NCBI GenBank assembly: GCA_017619935.1
Contig: JAFZRJ010000023.1
Location: 1 to 64,000, forward strand
Length of the DNA stretch: 64,000 nucleotides
Reading direction: 5' to 3'
DNA from: Muribaculaceae bacterium
Lineage (GTDB): Bacteria; Bacteroidota; Bacteroidia; Bacteroidales; Muribaculaceae
Shown piece after piece: positions 26,415 through 35,791 of this stretch. The position numbers and the translations under genes were made by a program. Each line of letters begins with the position of its first letter. Position 1 is the stretch's first letter. Under the pieces are notes generated by a model. That model did not search any database. It had not been told where the DNA came from and worked only from the letters and a program-made list of their open reading frames with translations.

Positions 26415-27449
26415 TTATACGTTTTCAATAATCATATTCCAGTTGTGAGTGTCGGGCAATTCACCCAGCTGAATGCCACGCAACCGGTTGTAAAGTTCGG
26501 TGGTGACAGGGCCTGGGTTACCGTCCTTGGCAATCACATAGGTTTTGTTCATTCCCTCGTCATAGATTTCGCCAATGGGGGTTGCCACAGCGGCAGTTCC
26601 GCACTCGGCAGCCTCCTGAACCTCGGCCAACTCTTCGACTGGAATGGGGCGGCGTTCCACCTTTAGGCCCATGTCCTGCGCCAGTTGCTGGAGACTCATG
26701 TTAGTGATGGAGGGCAGAATGCTGTCGCTCTTCGGGGTGATGTACACACCGTCCTTGATGGCGAAGAAATTGGCGGGTCCACACTCGTCGAGGTATTTCT
26801 TTTCCTTCGGGTCGAGGAACAGGGCTGCGCTGTAGCCATTGGCCTTGGCCTTGGCAGTGGCGCCCATACCGCAAGCATAGTTACCACCCACTTTCCACTT
26901 GCCGGTGCCCAGAGGTGCCGCACGGTCAAACTCGCGATAAATAGCCACCTTGGTAGGACGGAAACCTTCCTTGAAGTACGGGCCTACAGGAGTGACAAAG
27001 ATGATGAACGTGTATTCATCGGCAGGATTCACACCCACGCGGGGAGTGATACCAATCTCCAACGGACGCAGATAGAGCGAACTACCGCTGCCGTAAGGAG
27101 GAATGAAACGTGCGTTGAGTTCCACCACTTTCTTCGACATTTCAATGAAAAGGTCGGCAGGGATGGGCTCCATCTTGATACCCTTGGCGCTGTTTTGCAT
27201 GCGTTTTGCATTTTCGTCGATGCGGAACAGACGCACCTTGCCGTCCTTACCACGGAAAGCCTTCTGGCCCTCGAAAATCTCCTGGCCGTAGTGGAGGCAA
27301 CTGGCAGCAATGTGCAGCGAGATGTACTCGTCATTGCATACTTCAATCTCACCCCACTTGCCGTCGCGGAAAGTACAACGAACATTGTAATCGGTTTTCA
27401 TGTAGGAGAACGAAAGGTTGCTCCAATCAATTTTCTCATTCATTGCCAT
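26415..27449 (-). CDS. ilvE: Branched-chain amino acid aminotransferase
   Basis: A fold-type IV PLP transaminase of 344 residues that interconverts Leu, Ile and Val with their 2-oxoacids. Motifs are LHYGQEIFEGQKAFRG (about residues 52-67), the PLP-binding Lys186 in KWKVGGNYA, LFLDPKEKKYLDECGPANFF and the C-terminal EAAECGTAAVATPIGEI. Its length and residues match the class II BCAT type of Bacteroidota. The start may be the first or third codon (MAMNEK). The 2-oxoacids it makes are substrates for the VOR-type oxidoreductase encoded 29 kb away in this window. Confidence 0.94.
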   Translation of the reverse strand: MAMNEKIDWSNLSFSYMKTDYNVRCTFRDGKWGEIEVCNDEYISLHIAASCLHYGQEIFEGQKAFRGKDGKVRLFRIDENAKRMQNSAKGIKMEPIPADLFIEMSKKVVELNARFIPPYGSGSSLYLRPLEIGITPRVGVNPADEYTFIIFVTPVGPYFKEGFRPTKVAIYREFDRAAPLGTGKWKVGGNYACGMGATAKAKANGYSAALFLDPKEKKYLDECGPANFFAIKDGVYITPKSDSILPSITNMSLQQLAQDMGLKVERRPIPVEELAEVQEAAECGTAAVATPIGEIYDEGMNKTYVIAKDGNPGPVTTELYNRLRGIQLGELPDTHNWNMIIENV

Positions 27450-27498
27450 AGTGCAAATCAGATTTTTTTATGGTTAGTTAATTAGTTGTTTAATGTCT

Positions 27499-27828
27499 CT
27501 ACAATGCAACTTTTTGTGTCAGGTTACCAATTTTCACGATATAAATGCCACGCGTTCCGATGCGTAGTTCTGAAGTTCCGGGATTGAGCGTGGCCTGTGA
27601 AACGCTTTGCCCCAGTATGGTGAACACGCGCACGGTGATACGCCGTGGGGTTTTGATTGTTATCACGCCATTGGCGCCATACAATTCCACGCCGTCGCTC
27701 ACACGCGGGTCCAGCAAGCTGCGGCCCGGCACATCGCGATTGGTCTCTCGCCACACCATTTGTGCACTAGCCATGTGACTCACAGCCAGTGTGATGACTA
27801 CAATCAATATGGTCAGCAATCGTTTCAT
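27499..27828 (-). CDS. Very small exported protein consisting of a T9SS-tail-like domain
   Basis: A 109-residue protein. After a signal peptide (to about residue 22) and a 25-residue linker, the whole remainder (about 48-109) resembles a type IX secretion C-terminal sorting domain: VRVFTILGQSV, then GTSELRI, then GTRGIYIVKI and a final KVAL. Normally this tail sits behind a large cargo; here there is almost no cargo. It could be a remnant of a lost surface protein or a free-standing adaptor. It lies 49 nt upstream of ilvE on the same strand and has its own promoter box. Confidence 0.65.
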   Translation of the reverse strand: MKRLLTILIVVITLAVSHMASAQMVWRETNRDVPGRSLLDPRVSDGVELYGANGVITIKTPRRITVRVFTILGQSVSQATLNPGTSELRIGTRGIYIVKIGNLTQKVAL

Positions 27829-27854
27829 TTCAGCTGTTACGCTTCACGACATTG

Positions 27855-27862
27855 CAAAATTA
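27855..27862 (-). promoter_or_regulatory. Promoter -7 box for the 27499 gene (and possibly ilvE)
   Basis: Minus-strand TAATTTTG, followed by CAATG, 27 nt before the ATG. Confidence 0.6.
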
Positions 27863-27943
27863 CAAAATAAAAGCCACCCACGCAAAAAATTCTTCTATGC
27901 CTTTTTTCACCATTGAACCTAAATATTTCAACGCATTTTAGAG

Positions 27944-29908
27944 TCAAAACAGCGAAAGTTGGCGGGGATCGTCAAATCGGGCTTGTTCTGCCTCAGGTTC
28001 AGGCTCTGGCTCAGGTTCCGCAACGGATTCGGGTTCAGGCTCTGCTTCGACGGGCATGAGCCAGTCTACGTCGTCCATGTCATCGAGTGTCGGGGTGCGG
28101 TGCTCATGATGCCCAGCTTCGGCAACGGGTTCGGCAGCATTCGCTGGCTCGGGTTGCACAGGTGCGGATTCTGGTTCGGCCACCGATTCCACCTCGGTCA
28201 CTGGCGAGGTTTCTTCCACAACTTTCATTTCAACCTGATCAGTGACGGTCTCCTTTACTTCGGCAACAGGCTCTTGAACGGACGGAGTGGTGTCGGCCAG
28301 CTCTGGCTGCGTCTCTGTTTTTGGTTCGACGACAGGCTCTTGTTTCACCGGCTTGGGTGTGCGCTTGACGGGTTGCGGCTTTTCTTCATCGGATGTCACA
28401 AACTCTATTTTACGGGCCGGTTTCGGTTTTTCGGCATTGGGCTCGGCGACTTTTTCGTTCAACTCGTTGCGCAGGCGCTCCACTTCGGCTTGCGCTACGG
28501 CCAAGTCGTTGGCTAAACGGTGAATTTCGCCTTGCGAAGCCACGTTTTGCTTACGCAACGTGTCAAGTTCCAACTTGCTTTCTTCAAGATGTCGCGCCGT
28601 GGCCACATGCTGGCCGGCGATGTCGCCATAACGCTTGTTTTCATCTTCAAGTTGTGAAATCTGATTTTTGCAGGCCGTCAGTTCCTTGTCCAGTTGAGCG
28701 GATTTGCCCTTGGTTTCATCCAGTTGCTGACGCAACGACTTGACTTCGGCAGTGACCCGCTCCAGTTGGGCGTCGCGATCCACAACCTTGGCCTTCAGTT
28801 GGTCGGCGGCCTCCATCGACTGTTTGGCCTCGGCCACCAACTGATCGATTAACTTTTGGTGCTCGGCATTCGCTTGGTCGGCCGCGTCGGTTTGGCTGTT
28901 TTGAAGTGTTTCCAGTTCAGCCACGGCATGATTCTTGGCCCTAAGGGCGCGGTCGGTCTCTTTTTTAAGTCGCTCGCTCTCGTTGAGAGCCGTCATCTCG
29001 GCCGCTTGTGACTCGTGCAGCAACTGTTTGTATTCTTCCACCTCATCGGCCAACACGCCTTGTTGCTCCACGGCTTGCGCCATTTGTTTTTTGGCGAGGT
29101 TCATTTCATCGCGATAATCATCGACCAGCGCTGCGGCCGTTGCCAACTGACGTTTCAAGTCATCGATGCGGTTGTTTTTGTCAGTTTCCAGATTGCGTTG
29201 CCGTTCAGCCTGCTCAGCAGCCTCGGCTTTCATTGTCTCAATGACACCATTGAGCTTTTCCACCTCGTTTTTGAGGTCATCGTTTTGTTTGTCGGCATTG
29301 ACAAACGCCTCTTCAACACGAGTATTGATTTGTCCTTCCAGTTCGTTACGCTCCTTGATAAGCTGGTCAAAGCGTTCACGCAACGCCCTGTTTTCCTGCT
29401 CCATTTTTTCCACTTCGGAACGGGAGTCGCGAACCTTCTCCTCAGCCTTTTCCACATCGGCCTTGGCTTGGGCCAGTGTCTCTTGCATCGCCTTGATTTC
29501 GCGTTTGTGCACAGTGCGTGAGGCAATCAGTTCGTTCTCGAGTTTGTGCATCTTGTTTTCCATGTCCACCACGCGCTGCGTGAGCATGTTGGCCCTTTGC
29601 TGGGCAATCATGATGCGGTGCTCGGCATCGCTGGTTTCGGGTTGGTGCGATGGGGTAACGCGAGCGTCCTCGGTTGGCCGTTCTTCCTCTTTCAGACTAT
29701 CCTCTGCATCGGATTGGCGTCGAGGTTCTTCGTTGTAGTCGTCCTGGTCCTCAACCATAGCACGGCGCTCCTCGCGGCCTGGTCTTTCCTCTTTGCGAAA
29801 CGGATTGACGTATGGCGCACTCGTCAGGTCATAGCCGAGTTCATCGTCTAGATCATCGCCATTCTCGTTAAAACCGAAGGCATGTTTAATTTTGGTAAAA
29901 AAAGCCAT
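27944..29908 (-). CDS. Large coiled-coil protein ending in a beta-clamp-binding motif
   Basis: A 654-residue cytoplasmic protein without signal peptide or membrane segment. A short N-terminal head (1-90, ending in acidic/basic clusters) is followed by a long coiled coil (about 95-480) rich in Glu, Lys, Ala and Gln. A Pro/Glu/Val-rich, probably disordered tail (480-640, with EPEPEPEPE runs) comes next. The last five residues are QLSLF, exactly the consensus sliding-clamp (DnaN) binding pentapeptide QL(S/D)LF. This predicts docking on the replication clamp by a flexible tail. It lies 21 nt behind the ATP-grasp gene and is likely co-transcribed. No family name recognised. Confidence 0.75.
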   Translation of the reverse strand: MAFFTKIKHAFGFNENGDDLDDELGYDLTSAPYVNPFRKEERPGREERRAMVEDQDDYNEEPRRQSDAEDSLKEEERPTEDARVTPSHQPETSDAEHRIMIAQQRANMLTQRVVDMENKMHKLENELIASRTVHKREIKAMQETLAQAKADVEKAEEKVRDSRSEVEKMEQENRALRERFDQLIKERNELEGQINTRVEEAFVNADKQNDDLKNEVEKLNGVIETMKAEAAEQAERQRNLETDKNNRIDDLKRQLATAAALVDDYRDEMNLAKKQMAQAVEQQGVLADEVEEYKQLLHESQAAEMTALNESERLKKETDRALRAKNHAVAELETLQNSQTDAADQANAEHQKLIDQLVAEAKQSMEAADQLKAKVVDRDAQLERVTAEVKSLRQQLDETKGKSAQLDKELTACKNQISQLEDENKRYGDIAGQHVATARHLEESKLELDTLRKQNVASQGEIHRLANDLAVAQAEVERLRNELNEKVAEPNAEKPKPARKIEFVTSDEEKPQPVKRTPKPVKQEPVVEPKTETQPELADTTPSVQEPVAEVKETVTDQVEMKVVEETSPVTEVESVAEPESAPVQPEPANAAEPVAEAGHHEHRTPTLDDMDDVDWLMPVEAEPEPESVAEPEPEPEPEAEQARFDDPRQLSLF

Positions 29909-29929
29909 CTAGTTAACTTTTTTATAACT

Positions 29930-32900
29930 CTATATTTGATACGTTTCTATCGAATCATCGTCGTCACCATCGGGATGCAGTTCCACGCCCGGCTTCAGCA
30001 CAATGCCACAGCCCTTCGGGCCGTTAATGGCGATGTGCAGCGGCTCATCAAAACGTATCAGACGCAGATAGTCGCTCTCATATTCAGCCGGACGCGCATT
30101 GAGATATTGCTCATCCAACCAACTGCCACTATCAGGCCCGCCAACGGTGAAATAACCCACGCCGTAGGAGGTGAGATTCTGAAAGAAATGGGTGCCCTGG
30201 CTTGGCTCTATGCGATTGCCGTCAACTGCCGTTTCCACAATGAGACGCGCAGCCGAAATGTGCGTCCATTTCACTGGAATACCCAGCGCTTCATCACTCG
30301 ACCCCCATCGGCCTGGACCGATGAGTATATAATTTTCGTTTGCGGCGGTAAAGTTACTATTTATTTTTTCAATCTCGGCCGCAATCGACACATTATTTGC
30401 AAAAGAAAACTTTTCGGGCTTCACCATGAGGATGGCGCGGATGCCGTCGGTAGCCCCATGTCCCAATGCTTGCCCACTGACGACAAGGACTTTTTCGCGG
30501 GGCAAGTTCAGGACATCCTCATCAAGCATTTCGCAGCGGTCAACCATGGGGCGAATCTGAAGCCAATACAATGTGCCCTTTTGGTCACTATTGGGCTCTT
30601 TGTCCATCACCGCGGCAAACTCCACCTCCACTGGCCGGCCCATCTGCTGCTGACCCGTCGTGAGCATGAAATCGACAATGGACGCCAACGGGAATGCGTC
30701 ATGGCGTAGCACATTGGCAAACGTCACCACCTTGCGACCAGGCATAGCGTCAGAATCGACAAGTCGCTCGTTTTGATAGTCATAAGTCGACACCATATAG
30801 CTCAGTTCGCCATTGTCGGCCGCCGGCTGAATGGGCAAACGCGCGATGTTGAATCCCTCATCAATTGATAACCCGTCTTCCTGCATCTGCGTGTCCAAGG
30901 CGCAGAAGGTGGTCTGCGTGTCGCGCAAGGCAAGTTGCAGCGTGCTCGTTTGCAACACGTGCCTGGGATGCCTGGGAGAGAATCGCAGCGAGCGCCCGCC
31001 GTCCACGATGTGCTTACCCAAGCCCACCGCCACTTCACACACGCCGTCGGTCGCCTTTTCCTCGCCCACCGGATAATAATTAAGCGAGCGACCTACGCCC
31101 GAACAGGATGGATAATAGTAATGTCCATGCTGCTGACCCACCACTTCCTGAATGATGACCGCCATTTTCTCCTGGTCAATCACATTGCTCGTGGCCACCA
31201 TATAAGCCTTGCTCTCTTGATAAAACACCGAGGCATACACGGCCTTGACCGCCATTTCCATCAAACGCACCGACTTTTGCTTGTCGGAAAGATGCGGCAC
31301 CATATATGTAGCATAAATTCCTGCAAACGGCTGGTAGTGGCTGTCCTCCAGCAAACTGCTGCTGCGTATGGCGAGTGGGGCGTCAATCACCTCATAGATG
31401 GCGACAAAGTCATCGGTTAACCGCTCAGGCAGACGCGCAGTGAGAAAAGCATCGAGGATTTCACTGTCGGGGCAATTTGACAACGCCAACGGATACAAGC
31501 CGTTCATTTCCATGAACTCATCAAAGATATCGGTACACAGCACTACCGTGTGAGGGATGCGCACCGTCACGCCACCGAAGTCTTCGCACTGCGGATTCCG
31601 CTTGATAATCGTGTCTATGAACGCCAAGCCACGTCCCTTGCCTCCTAGCGACCCCTGCCCTATTCGGGCAAAACTGGAATACCGGTCGTAACGGTCGGCA
31701 AGAAACTCGGCCACCACGCCTTGATTTTTCATTTTTCGGTATCGCAAGATGAGTTCATGCAGCAAGTCGCGCACCCATGCGGCGTCGCTCACATCGTTCA
31801 TGCGGTGTATTTTCGCCACCTGAGCGATGGGAAACAGTGCGCGGGAATACAGCCAACGCGAGATATCGTTGCGCAGTCCATGATATAGCAACGACTCATC
31901 GGGAACTTCGGCCAAGCGGTATTGAAAATCCTTCAAGTTGCGTAATCGCATGATTTCCTGAAGCGTGTGAGGGTCTCTCACGATAAAGTCACCGAATCCA
32001 AATAGTTGGGTGATGGTTTTACCCAAGTCAACGGGCAATTTCTTGGAGTTCTTGTCCAGAAACACCCCGTCGAAATCGCTGACCTTGTCGTTGTTCTCAC
32101 TCTCGCTCGACTCTATGATAATGGGCAAATAGGGGTCACGACGGCGCAATTCCCTGGCCAGACGCAAGCCAGCCTCACGATCCTTGACACCCTCGCGCTT
32201 GAACGACACATCGCTGATGACACCCAACATGTGGTCGTGATACTTGTCGTAGAGTTGCATCGCCTCTTCGTAGTCACGGGCCAGCATCACTTTGGGTCGG
32301 CCACGCATACGCAACATGGCCTCATGCGCATTGAGCGCTTCGGTAGAGAAAATGCGCGACTGGTTGAGCACAAACTTGTAAAGGGCGGGCAGGACCGATG
32401 AATAAAAACGCACCGAGTCCTCCACCAGCAGAATCATCTGCACGCCCACTTCCAGCACATCATACTGCGCGTTCATCTTGTCTTCGAGCAACTTGATGAT
32501 TGCCACCAACAAATCGACGTTACCCAACCAACTGAACACATAATCCACACCGCTGAAGTCCTCACCAGCCAAGCGCCGCGACACTTCGCGAGAGAAAGGC
32601 GTGAGCACCACAAACGGGATGTGCGGATATTGTTCCTTGATGCTTGCAGCATGAGAGAAGGTTACCGACACATCACCGCCAGGCATGGCTATAATCAGGT
32701 CAAAATGCTTCTCGGCCAACATCGCGCGTGCCTCCTCATAATTCCCCGCCAACGTCACACGCGGTGGAGAACTCAGGTTGAGCGACACGTATTCCAAAAA
32801 GATTTGCTCTTCGATGCGGCCGTCCTCTTCCAGCATGAACGCGTCATAGGTGCTGGCAATGAGCATCACATTGAAAATGCGCTGCTGCATCAGGTCGTGA

Positions 32901-32947
32901 AAAGCAGTATCTTTTAAATATAATTGGCTAACTAATGACGTGTTCAT
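29930..32947 (-). CDS. Receiver-domain / PPDK-like ATP-grasp protein
   Basis: A 1005-residue cytoplasmic protein. Residues 24-155 form a degenerate receiver-like domain. Residues 168-312 form a second receiver that keeps the acidic pair Glu176-Asp177, the phosphoacceptor Asp246 (VISDVSF), Ser280 and Lys299. From about 440 on it resembles the ATP-grasp part of pyruvate phosphate dikinase/PEP synthase: GSLGGKGRGLAFI, LAIRSSSLLEDS, FAGIYATY and LQIRPM. The phosphohistidine swivel domain and PEP-binding barrel of true PPDK are absent; instead a unique C-terminus has GPGRWGSSDEALGIPVKW. The start is set at 32947 because longer forms overlap the topA terminator. Catalytic outcome unknown. Confidence 0.82.
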   Translation of the reverse strand: MNTSLVSQLYLKDTAFHDLMQQRIFNVMLIASTYDAFMLEEDGRIEEQIFLEYVSLNLSSPPRVTLAGNYEEARAMLAEKHFDLIIAMPGGDVSVTFSHAASIKEQYPHIPFVVLTPFSREVSRRLAGEDFSGVDYVFSWLGNVDLLVAIIKLLEDKMNAQYDVLEVGVQMILLVEDSVRFYSSVLPALYKFVLNQSRIFSTEALNAHEAMLRMRGRPKVMLARDYEEAMQLYDKYHDHMLGVISDVSFKREGVKDREAGLRLARELRRRDPYLPIIIESSESENNDKVSDFDGVFLDKNSKKLPVDLGKTITQLFGFGDFIVRDPHTLQEIMRLRNLKDFQYRLAEVPDESLLYHGLRNDISRWLYSRALFPIAQVAKIHRMNDVSDAAWVRDLLHELILRYRKMKNQGVVAEFLADRYDRYSSFARIGQGSLGGKGRGLAFIDTIIKRNPQCEDFGGVTVRIPHTVVLCTDIFDEFMEMNGLYPLALSNCPDSEILDAFLTARLPERLTDDFVAIYEVIDAPLAIRSSSLLEDSHYQPFAGIYATYMVPHLSDKQKSVRLMEMAVKAVYASVFYQESKAYMVATSNVIDQEKMAVIIQEVVGQQHGHYYYPSCSGVGRSLNYYPVGEEKATDGVCEVAVGLGKHIVDGGRSLRFSPRHPRHVLQTSTLQLALRDTQTTFCALDTQMQEDGLSIDEGFNIARLPIQPAADNGELSYMVSTYDYQNERLVDSDAMPGRKVVTFANVLRHDAFPLASIVDFMLTTGQQQMGRPVEVEFAAVMDKEPNSDQKGTLYWLQIRPMVDRCEMLDEDVLNLPREKVLVVSGQALGHGATDGIRAILMVKPEKFSFANNVSIAAEIEKINSNFTAANENYILIGPGRWGSSDEALGIPVKWTHISAARLIVETAVDGNRIEPSQGTHFFQNLTSYGVGYFTVGGPDSGSWLDEQYLNARPAEYESDYLRLIRFDEPLHIAINGPKGCGIVLKPGVELHPDGDDDDSIETYQI

Positions 32948-32953
32948 AGGCCA

Positions 32954-32961
32954 CAAAGTTA
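32954..32961 (-). promoter_or_regulatory. Promoter -7 box for the ATP-grasp gene
   Basis: Minus-strand TAACTTTG ends 6 nt before the ATG at 32947, so the message would be leaderless or nearly so. Confidence 0.55.
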
Positions 32962-32973
32962 CAACATTTCGCA

Positions 32974-33014
32974 TAAAAAACAAAGTCTTGGCGCTGATTT
33001 TATCGCCAAGACTT
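32974..33014 (-). terminator. Rho-independent terminator of topA
   Basis: Perfect 11-bp arms AAGTCTTGGCG (32983-32993) / complement (33004-33014) with T-rich tail on the minus strand, 13 nt after the topA stop. Confidence 0.88.
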
Positions 33015-33027
33015 GTAGATGTGTTGA

Positions 33028-35367
33028 TTACGAGCGCGAACGTGTGGCGCGTCGCCGTGTATTCTTTGCCGTGGGGCCCGCCTCGATAATGGCGCGGCAC
33101 TCCTCAAGCGTGAGCGAAGCCGGGTCGGTCTTTTTCGGAATCTTGTAGTTCTGCTTTTTATAACTGATGTAAGGACCGAAACGCCCGTTGAGCACCTGCA
33201 GTTCAGGTTCTTCGGCAAAAGTCTTGATTACCTTCTGCTCATCGGCACGATGCTTGGCCTCAAGCAACTCTACAGCCTGCTCAATGGTGATTTCCTGGGG
33301 CGACATATCCTTGGGTATCGACACGAACGACTTTCCGTGCTTCACATAGGGGCCGAAACGGCCAACGGCTACGGTAATCATTTCGCCGTCATGTTCGCCC
33401 AAGTCACGAGGCAACTCAAACAAGCGCAACGCCTCCTCAAGGGTGAGCGTGGAAACGCTCTGATTCTTGAGCAACGAGGCAAATCGGGGCTTCTCGGCGT
33501 CGTCGGAACTACCCAGTTGCACCAGTGGGCCGTAGCGACCGATTTTCACCGACACGGGTTTGCCTGTTGAGGGGTCGGTGCCCAGGACGCGCTCGCCCAC
33601 CTTGTGCTCAAGGCGCAGCGACGACACTTGCTCTATATTGGGGTGGAAATCCTTGTAGAAGCGTAAGATTTCATCGTTCCAACGCTCCTTGCCTTCGGCG
33701 ATTTCATCAAAGTTATTTTCCACACGAGCGGTGAAATTGTAGTCCATAATGGACGGGAAATACTTCATCAAGAAGTCGTTCACCACCATACCAATATCGG
33801 TAGGCAGCAGTTTCCCCTTTTCGGCTCCCACCATTTCGCTCTTCGTGCGTGTGGTGATCTTGTCTTTCTTGAGCGTGATGACTTCATATTCACGTTTCAC
33901 GCCTTTTTTCTCACCCTTTTGCACGTAATCACGCGCCTGTATGGTGGAGATAGTGGGCGCATAAGTGGACGGGCGGCCAATGCCCAGTTCCTCCAGCCGG
34001 CGCACCAGCGATGCCTCGGTGTAACGGATGGGCTGTTGGGTGAAACGCTGAGTCGCCACCACCTCTGTAGCGATGAGAGGTTGATTCTTCTCCAATACCG
34101 GCAACATGCTCAGGTCATCTGTCGATTGGTTTTCATCGTCGGTCGATTCCATATACACCTTCAAGAAACCGTCAAATTTAATCACCTCGCCAGTAGCCAC
34201 AAACTGCTCTTCACGGCCACTCACGGTGATGTCCACGGTGGTGCGCTCCAGTTCGGCGTCGGCCATCTGTGACGCGATGGTGCGTTTCCAAATCAGGCCA
34301 TAGAGTTTCTTCTCCTGGGCGCTGCCGGTGATATCGTGGTTACTGATGTAGGTGGGACGGATAGCCTCGTGAGCCTCCTGAGCCCCCTTGCTGGTAGTAT
34401 GGTAACGGCGGGCCTTGTAGTACTTGGCGCCGATGTTGTCCTTGATTTCCTTGCTGATGGTACCCATGGCCAATGCGCTCAAGTTCACCGAGTCGGTACG
34501 CATATAAGTGATGTGACCGGCTTCGTAAAGTGACTGTGCCACTCGCATGGTCTGGCTCACTGAGAAGCCCAGTTTGCGGGCGGCTTCCTGCTGGAGAGTG
34601 GAAGTGGTGAACGGCGGTGCCGGCGATTTCTTTACCGGTTTCAGCGTCACGTTGCTCACGGCATAACTGGCGCCGATGCAACCCTCGACGAATGCCAATG
34701 CCTCGTCGCGCGAGGTCATGCGCTTGTTGAGTTCGGCGGCAATGGGGGTGGCGCACTCTACATCCGACTCAGTAAACATCTGAGCCGCGACACGGTAATA
34801 AGGCTCGCACTTGAAGTTCTTGATTTCCTCTTCACGCTCGGCGATGAGACGCACGGCAACACTCTGCACGCGACCAGCCGACAGAGCGGGCTTGATTTTC
34901 TTCCACAACACAGGCGACAACTCGAATCCAACGATTCGGTCCAGCACACGGCGGGCCTGCTGGGCATCCACCAGGTTCAGGTCGATGTCACGAGGATGCT
35001 CGATGGCTTCAAGAATGGCCGACTTGGTGATTTCATGGAACACGATGCGCTTGGTATTCTCGGGCTTGAGACCCAGCACCTCATACAAGTGCCACGCGAT
35101 GGCTTCTCCTTCACGGTCCTCATCGCTGGCGAGCCACACGGTTTTGGCTTTTTGTGCGGCGGCTTTCAGATTTTTGACTAAATCCTGCTTGTCGGAGGGT
35201 ATTTCATAGATGGGCTTGAACCCGTCATTCACATCGATGCTGAAATCTTTCTTGTGAAGGTCGCGTATGTGTCCATAACTCGACATCACTTTATAGTCTT
35301 TACCCAAAAATTTCTCGATGGTCTTGGCCTTAGCCGGAGATTCTACAATAACTAGATTGTCTGGCAT
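33028..35367 (-). CDS. topA: DNA topoisomerase I
   Basis: A type IA topoisomerase of 779 residues that relaxes negative supercoils. It opens with the Toprim start NLVIVESPAKAKTIEKFLG, has SDEDREGEAIAWH (acidic Mg-binding DxD region, about 79-92) and the active-site tyrosine in ITYMRTDS (about 280). The C-terminus carries three topo C-terminal repeats of the GRFGPY type (near GRYGPLV, GRFGPYVKHG and GRFGPYISYK) and ends in a basic tail RRRATRSRS. The start at 35367 (MPDNLV) fits homologues; the 17 codons upstream do not. It ends at a strong terminator. Confidence 0.96.
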   Translation of the reverse strand: MPDNLVIVESPAKAKTIEKFLGKDYKVMSSYGHIRDLHKKDFSIDVNDGFKPIYEIPSDKQDLVKNLKAAAQKAKTVWLASDEDREGEAIAWHLYEVLGLKPENTKRIVFHEITKSAILEAIEHPRDIDLNLVDAQQARRVLDRIVGFELSPVLWKKIKPALSAGRVQSVAVRLIAEREEEIKNFKCEPYYRVAAQMFTESDVECATPIAAELNKRMTSRDEALAFVEGCIGASYAVSNVTLKPVKKSPAPPFTTSTLQQEAARKLGFSVSQTMRVAQSLYEAGHITYMRTDSVNLSALAMGTISKEIKDNIGAKYYKARRYHTTSKGAQEAHEAIRPTYISNHDITGSAQEKKLYGLIWKRTIASQMADAELERTTVDITVSGREEQFVATGEVIKFDGFLKVYMESTDDENQSTDDLSMLPVLEKNQPLIATEVVATQRFTQQPIRYTEASLVRRLEELGIGRPSTYAPTISTIQARDYVQKGEKKGVKREYEVITLKKDKITTRTKSEMVGAEKGKLLPTDIGMVVNDFLMKYFPSIMDYNFTARVENNFDEIAEGKERWNDEILRFYKDFHPNIEQVSSLRLEHKVGERVLGTDPSTGKPVSVKIGRYGPLVQLGSSDDAEKPRFASLLKNQSVSTLTLEEALRLFELPRDLGEHDGEMITVAVGRFGPYVKHGKSFVSIPKDMSPQEITIEQAVELLEAKHRADEQKVIKTFAEEPELQVLNGRFGPYISYKKQNYKIPKKTDPASLTLEECRAIIEAGPTAKNTRRRATRSRS

Positions 35368-35451
35368 AATGTCTGTGTTTCTTATACTTTGTGAGCCGTG
35401 CGGCATCACCCGCCGCACACCTTAATAATTAAGTTTTTTGAAAATCGGCTG

Positions 35452-35459
35452 CAAAATTA
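35452..35459 (-). promoter_or_regulatory. Promoter -7 box for topA
   Basis: Minus-strand TAATTTTG, followed by CAG, 84 nt before the start codon. Confidence 0.6.
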
Positions 35460-35674
35460 GTTCATATAATTGAAAATCAAAAAAAAATCAGATTTTATTT
35501 TTTTTCGGCTCTTTTGAAACACTCATGCCGAAACACTCATGCGAGCAGGATTCATGACACCGGGACGCATTCGCTTCTTCGCCACGTTCGATTCGGTCAA
35601 CGTCATTCCCGTCTGCACTCATTCCTTGATTCTTATTAATTGTTAATTTTTCTTACTTTCTTTTTAAAAACGCA
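35460..35674. other. AT-rich divergent intergenic stretch
   Basis: Between the topA and rplU promoters. GAAACACTCATGC occurs twice in tandem around 35516-35541. No ORF or RNA gene is seen. Confidence 0.4.
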
Positions 35675-35704
35675 TTGCCAAAAGGTGAGAAATATGTACC
35701 TTTG
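35675..35704 (+). promoter_or_regulatory. Promoter of rplU-rpmA (-33 TTG, -7 TACCTTTG)
   Basis: TTG at 35675-35677 and TACCTTTG at 35697-35704 are 19 nt apart, a good match to the Bacteroidota promoter. The 80-nt leader that follows is GC-rich around 35735-35765 (GCGCATGGGCATGGGC) and might carry autoregulatory structure. Confidence 0.7.
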
Positions 35705-35791
35705 CAGTCGCATTTTCCCGAAAGGCTCTTATAAGCGCATGGGCATGGGCCTCTGCCGCCGTACGGATTAACTTGAAATACAATTAATTAA

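Noticed and set aside
32948..33100. N-terminal extension of the ATP-grasp protein to 33100
   Set aside because: The extension runs across the promoter box, the topA terminator and the end of topA itself; its residues are not protein-like.
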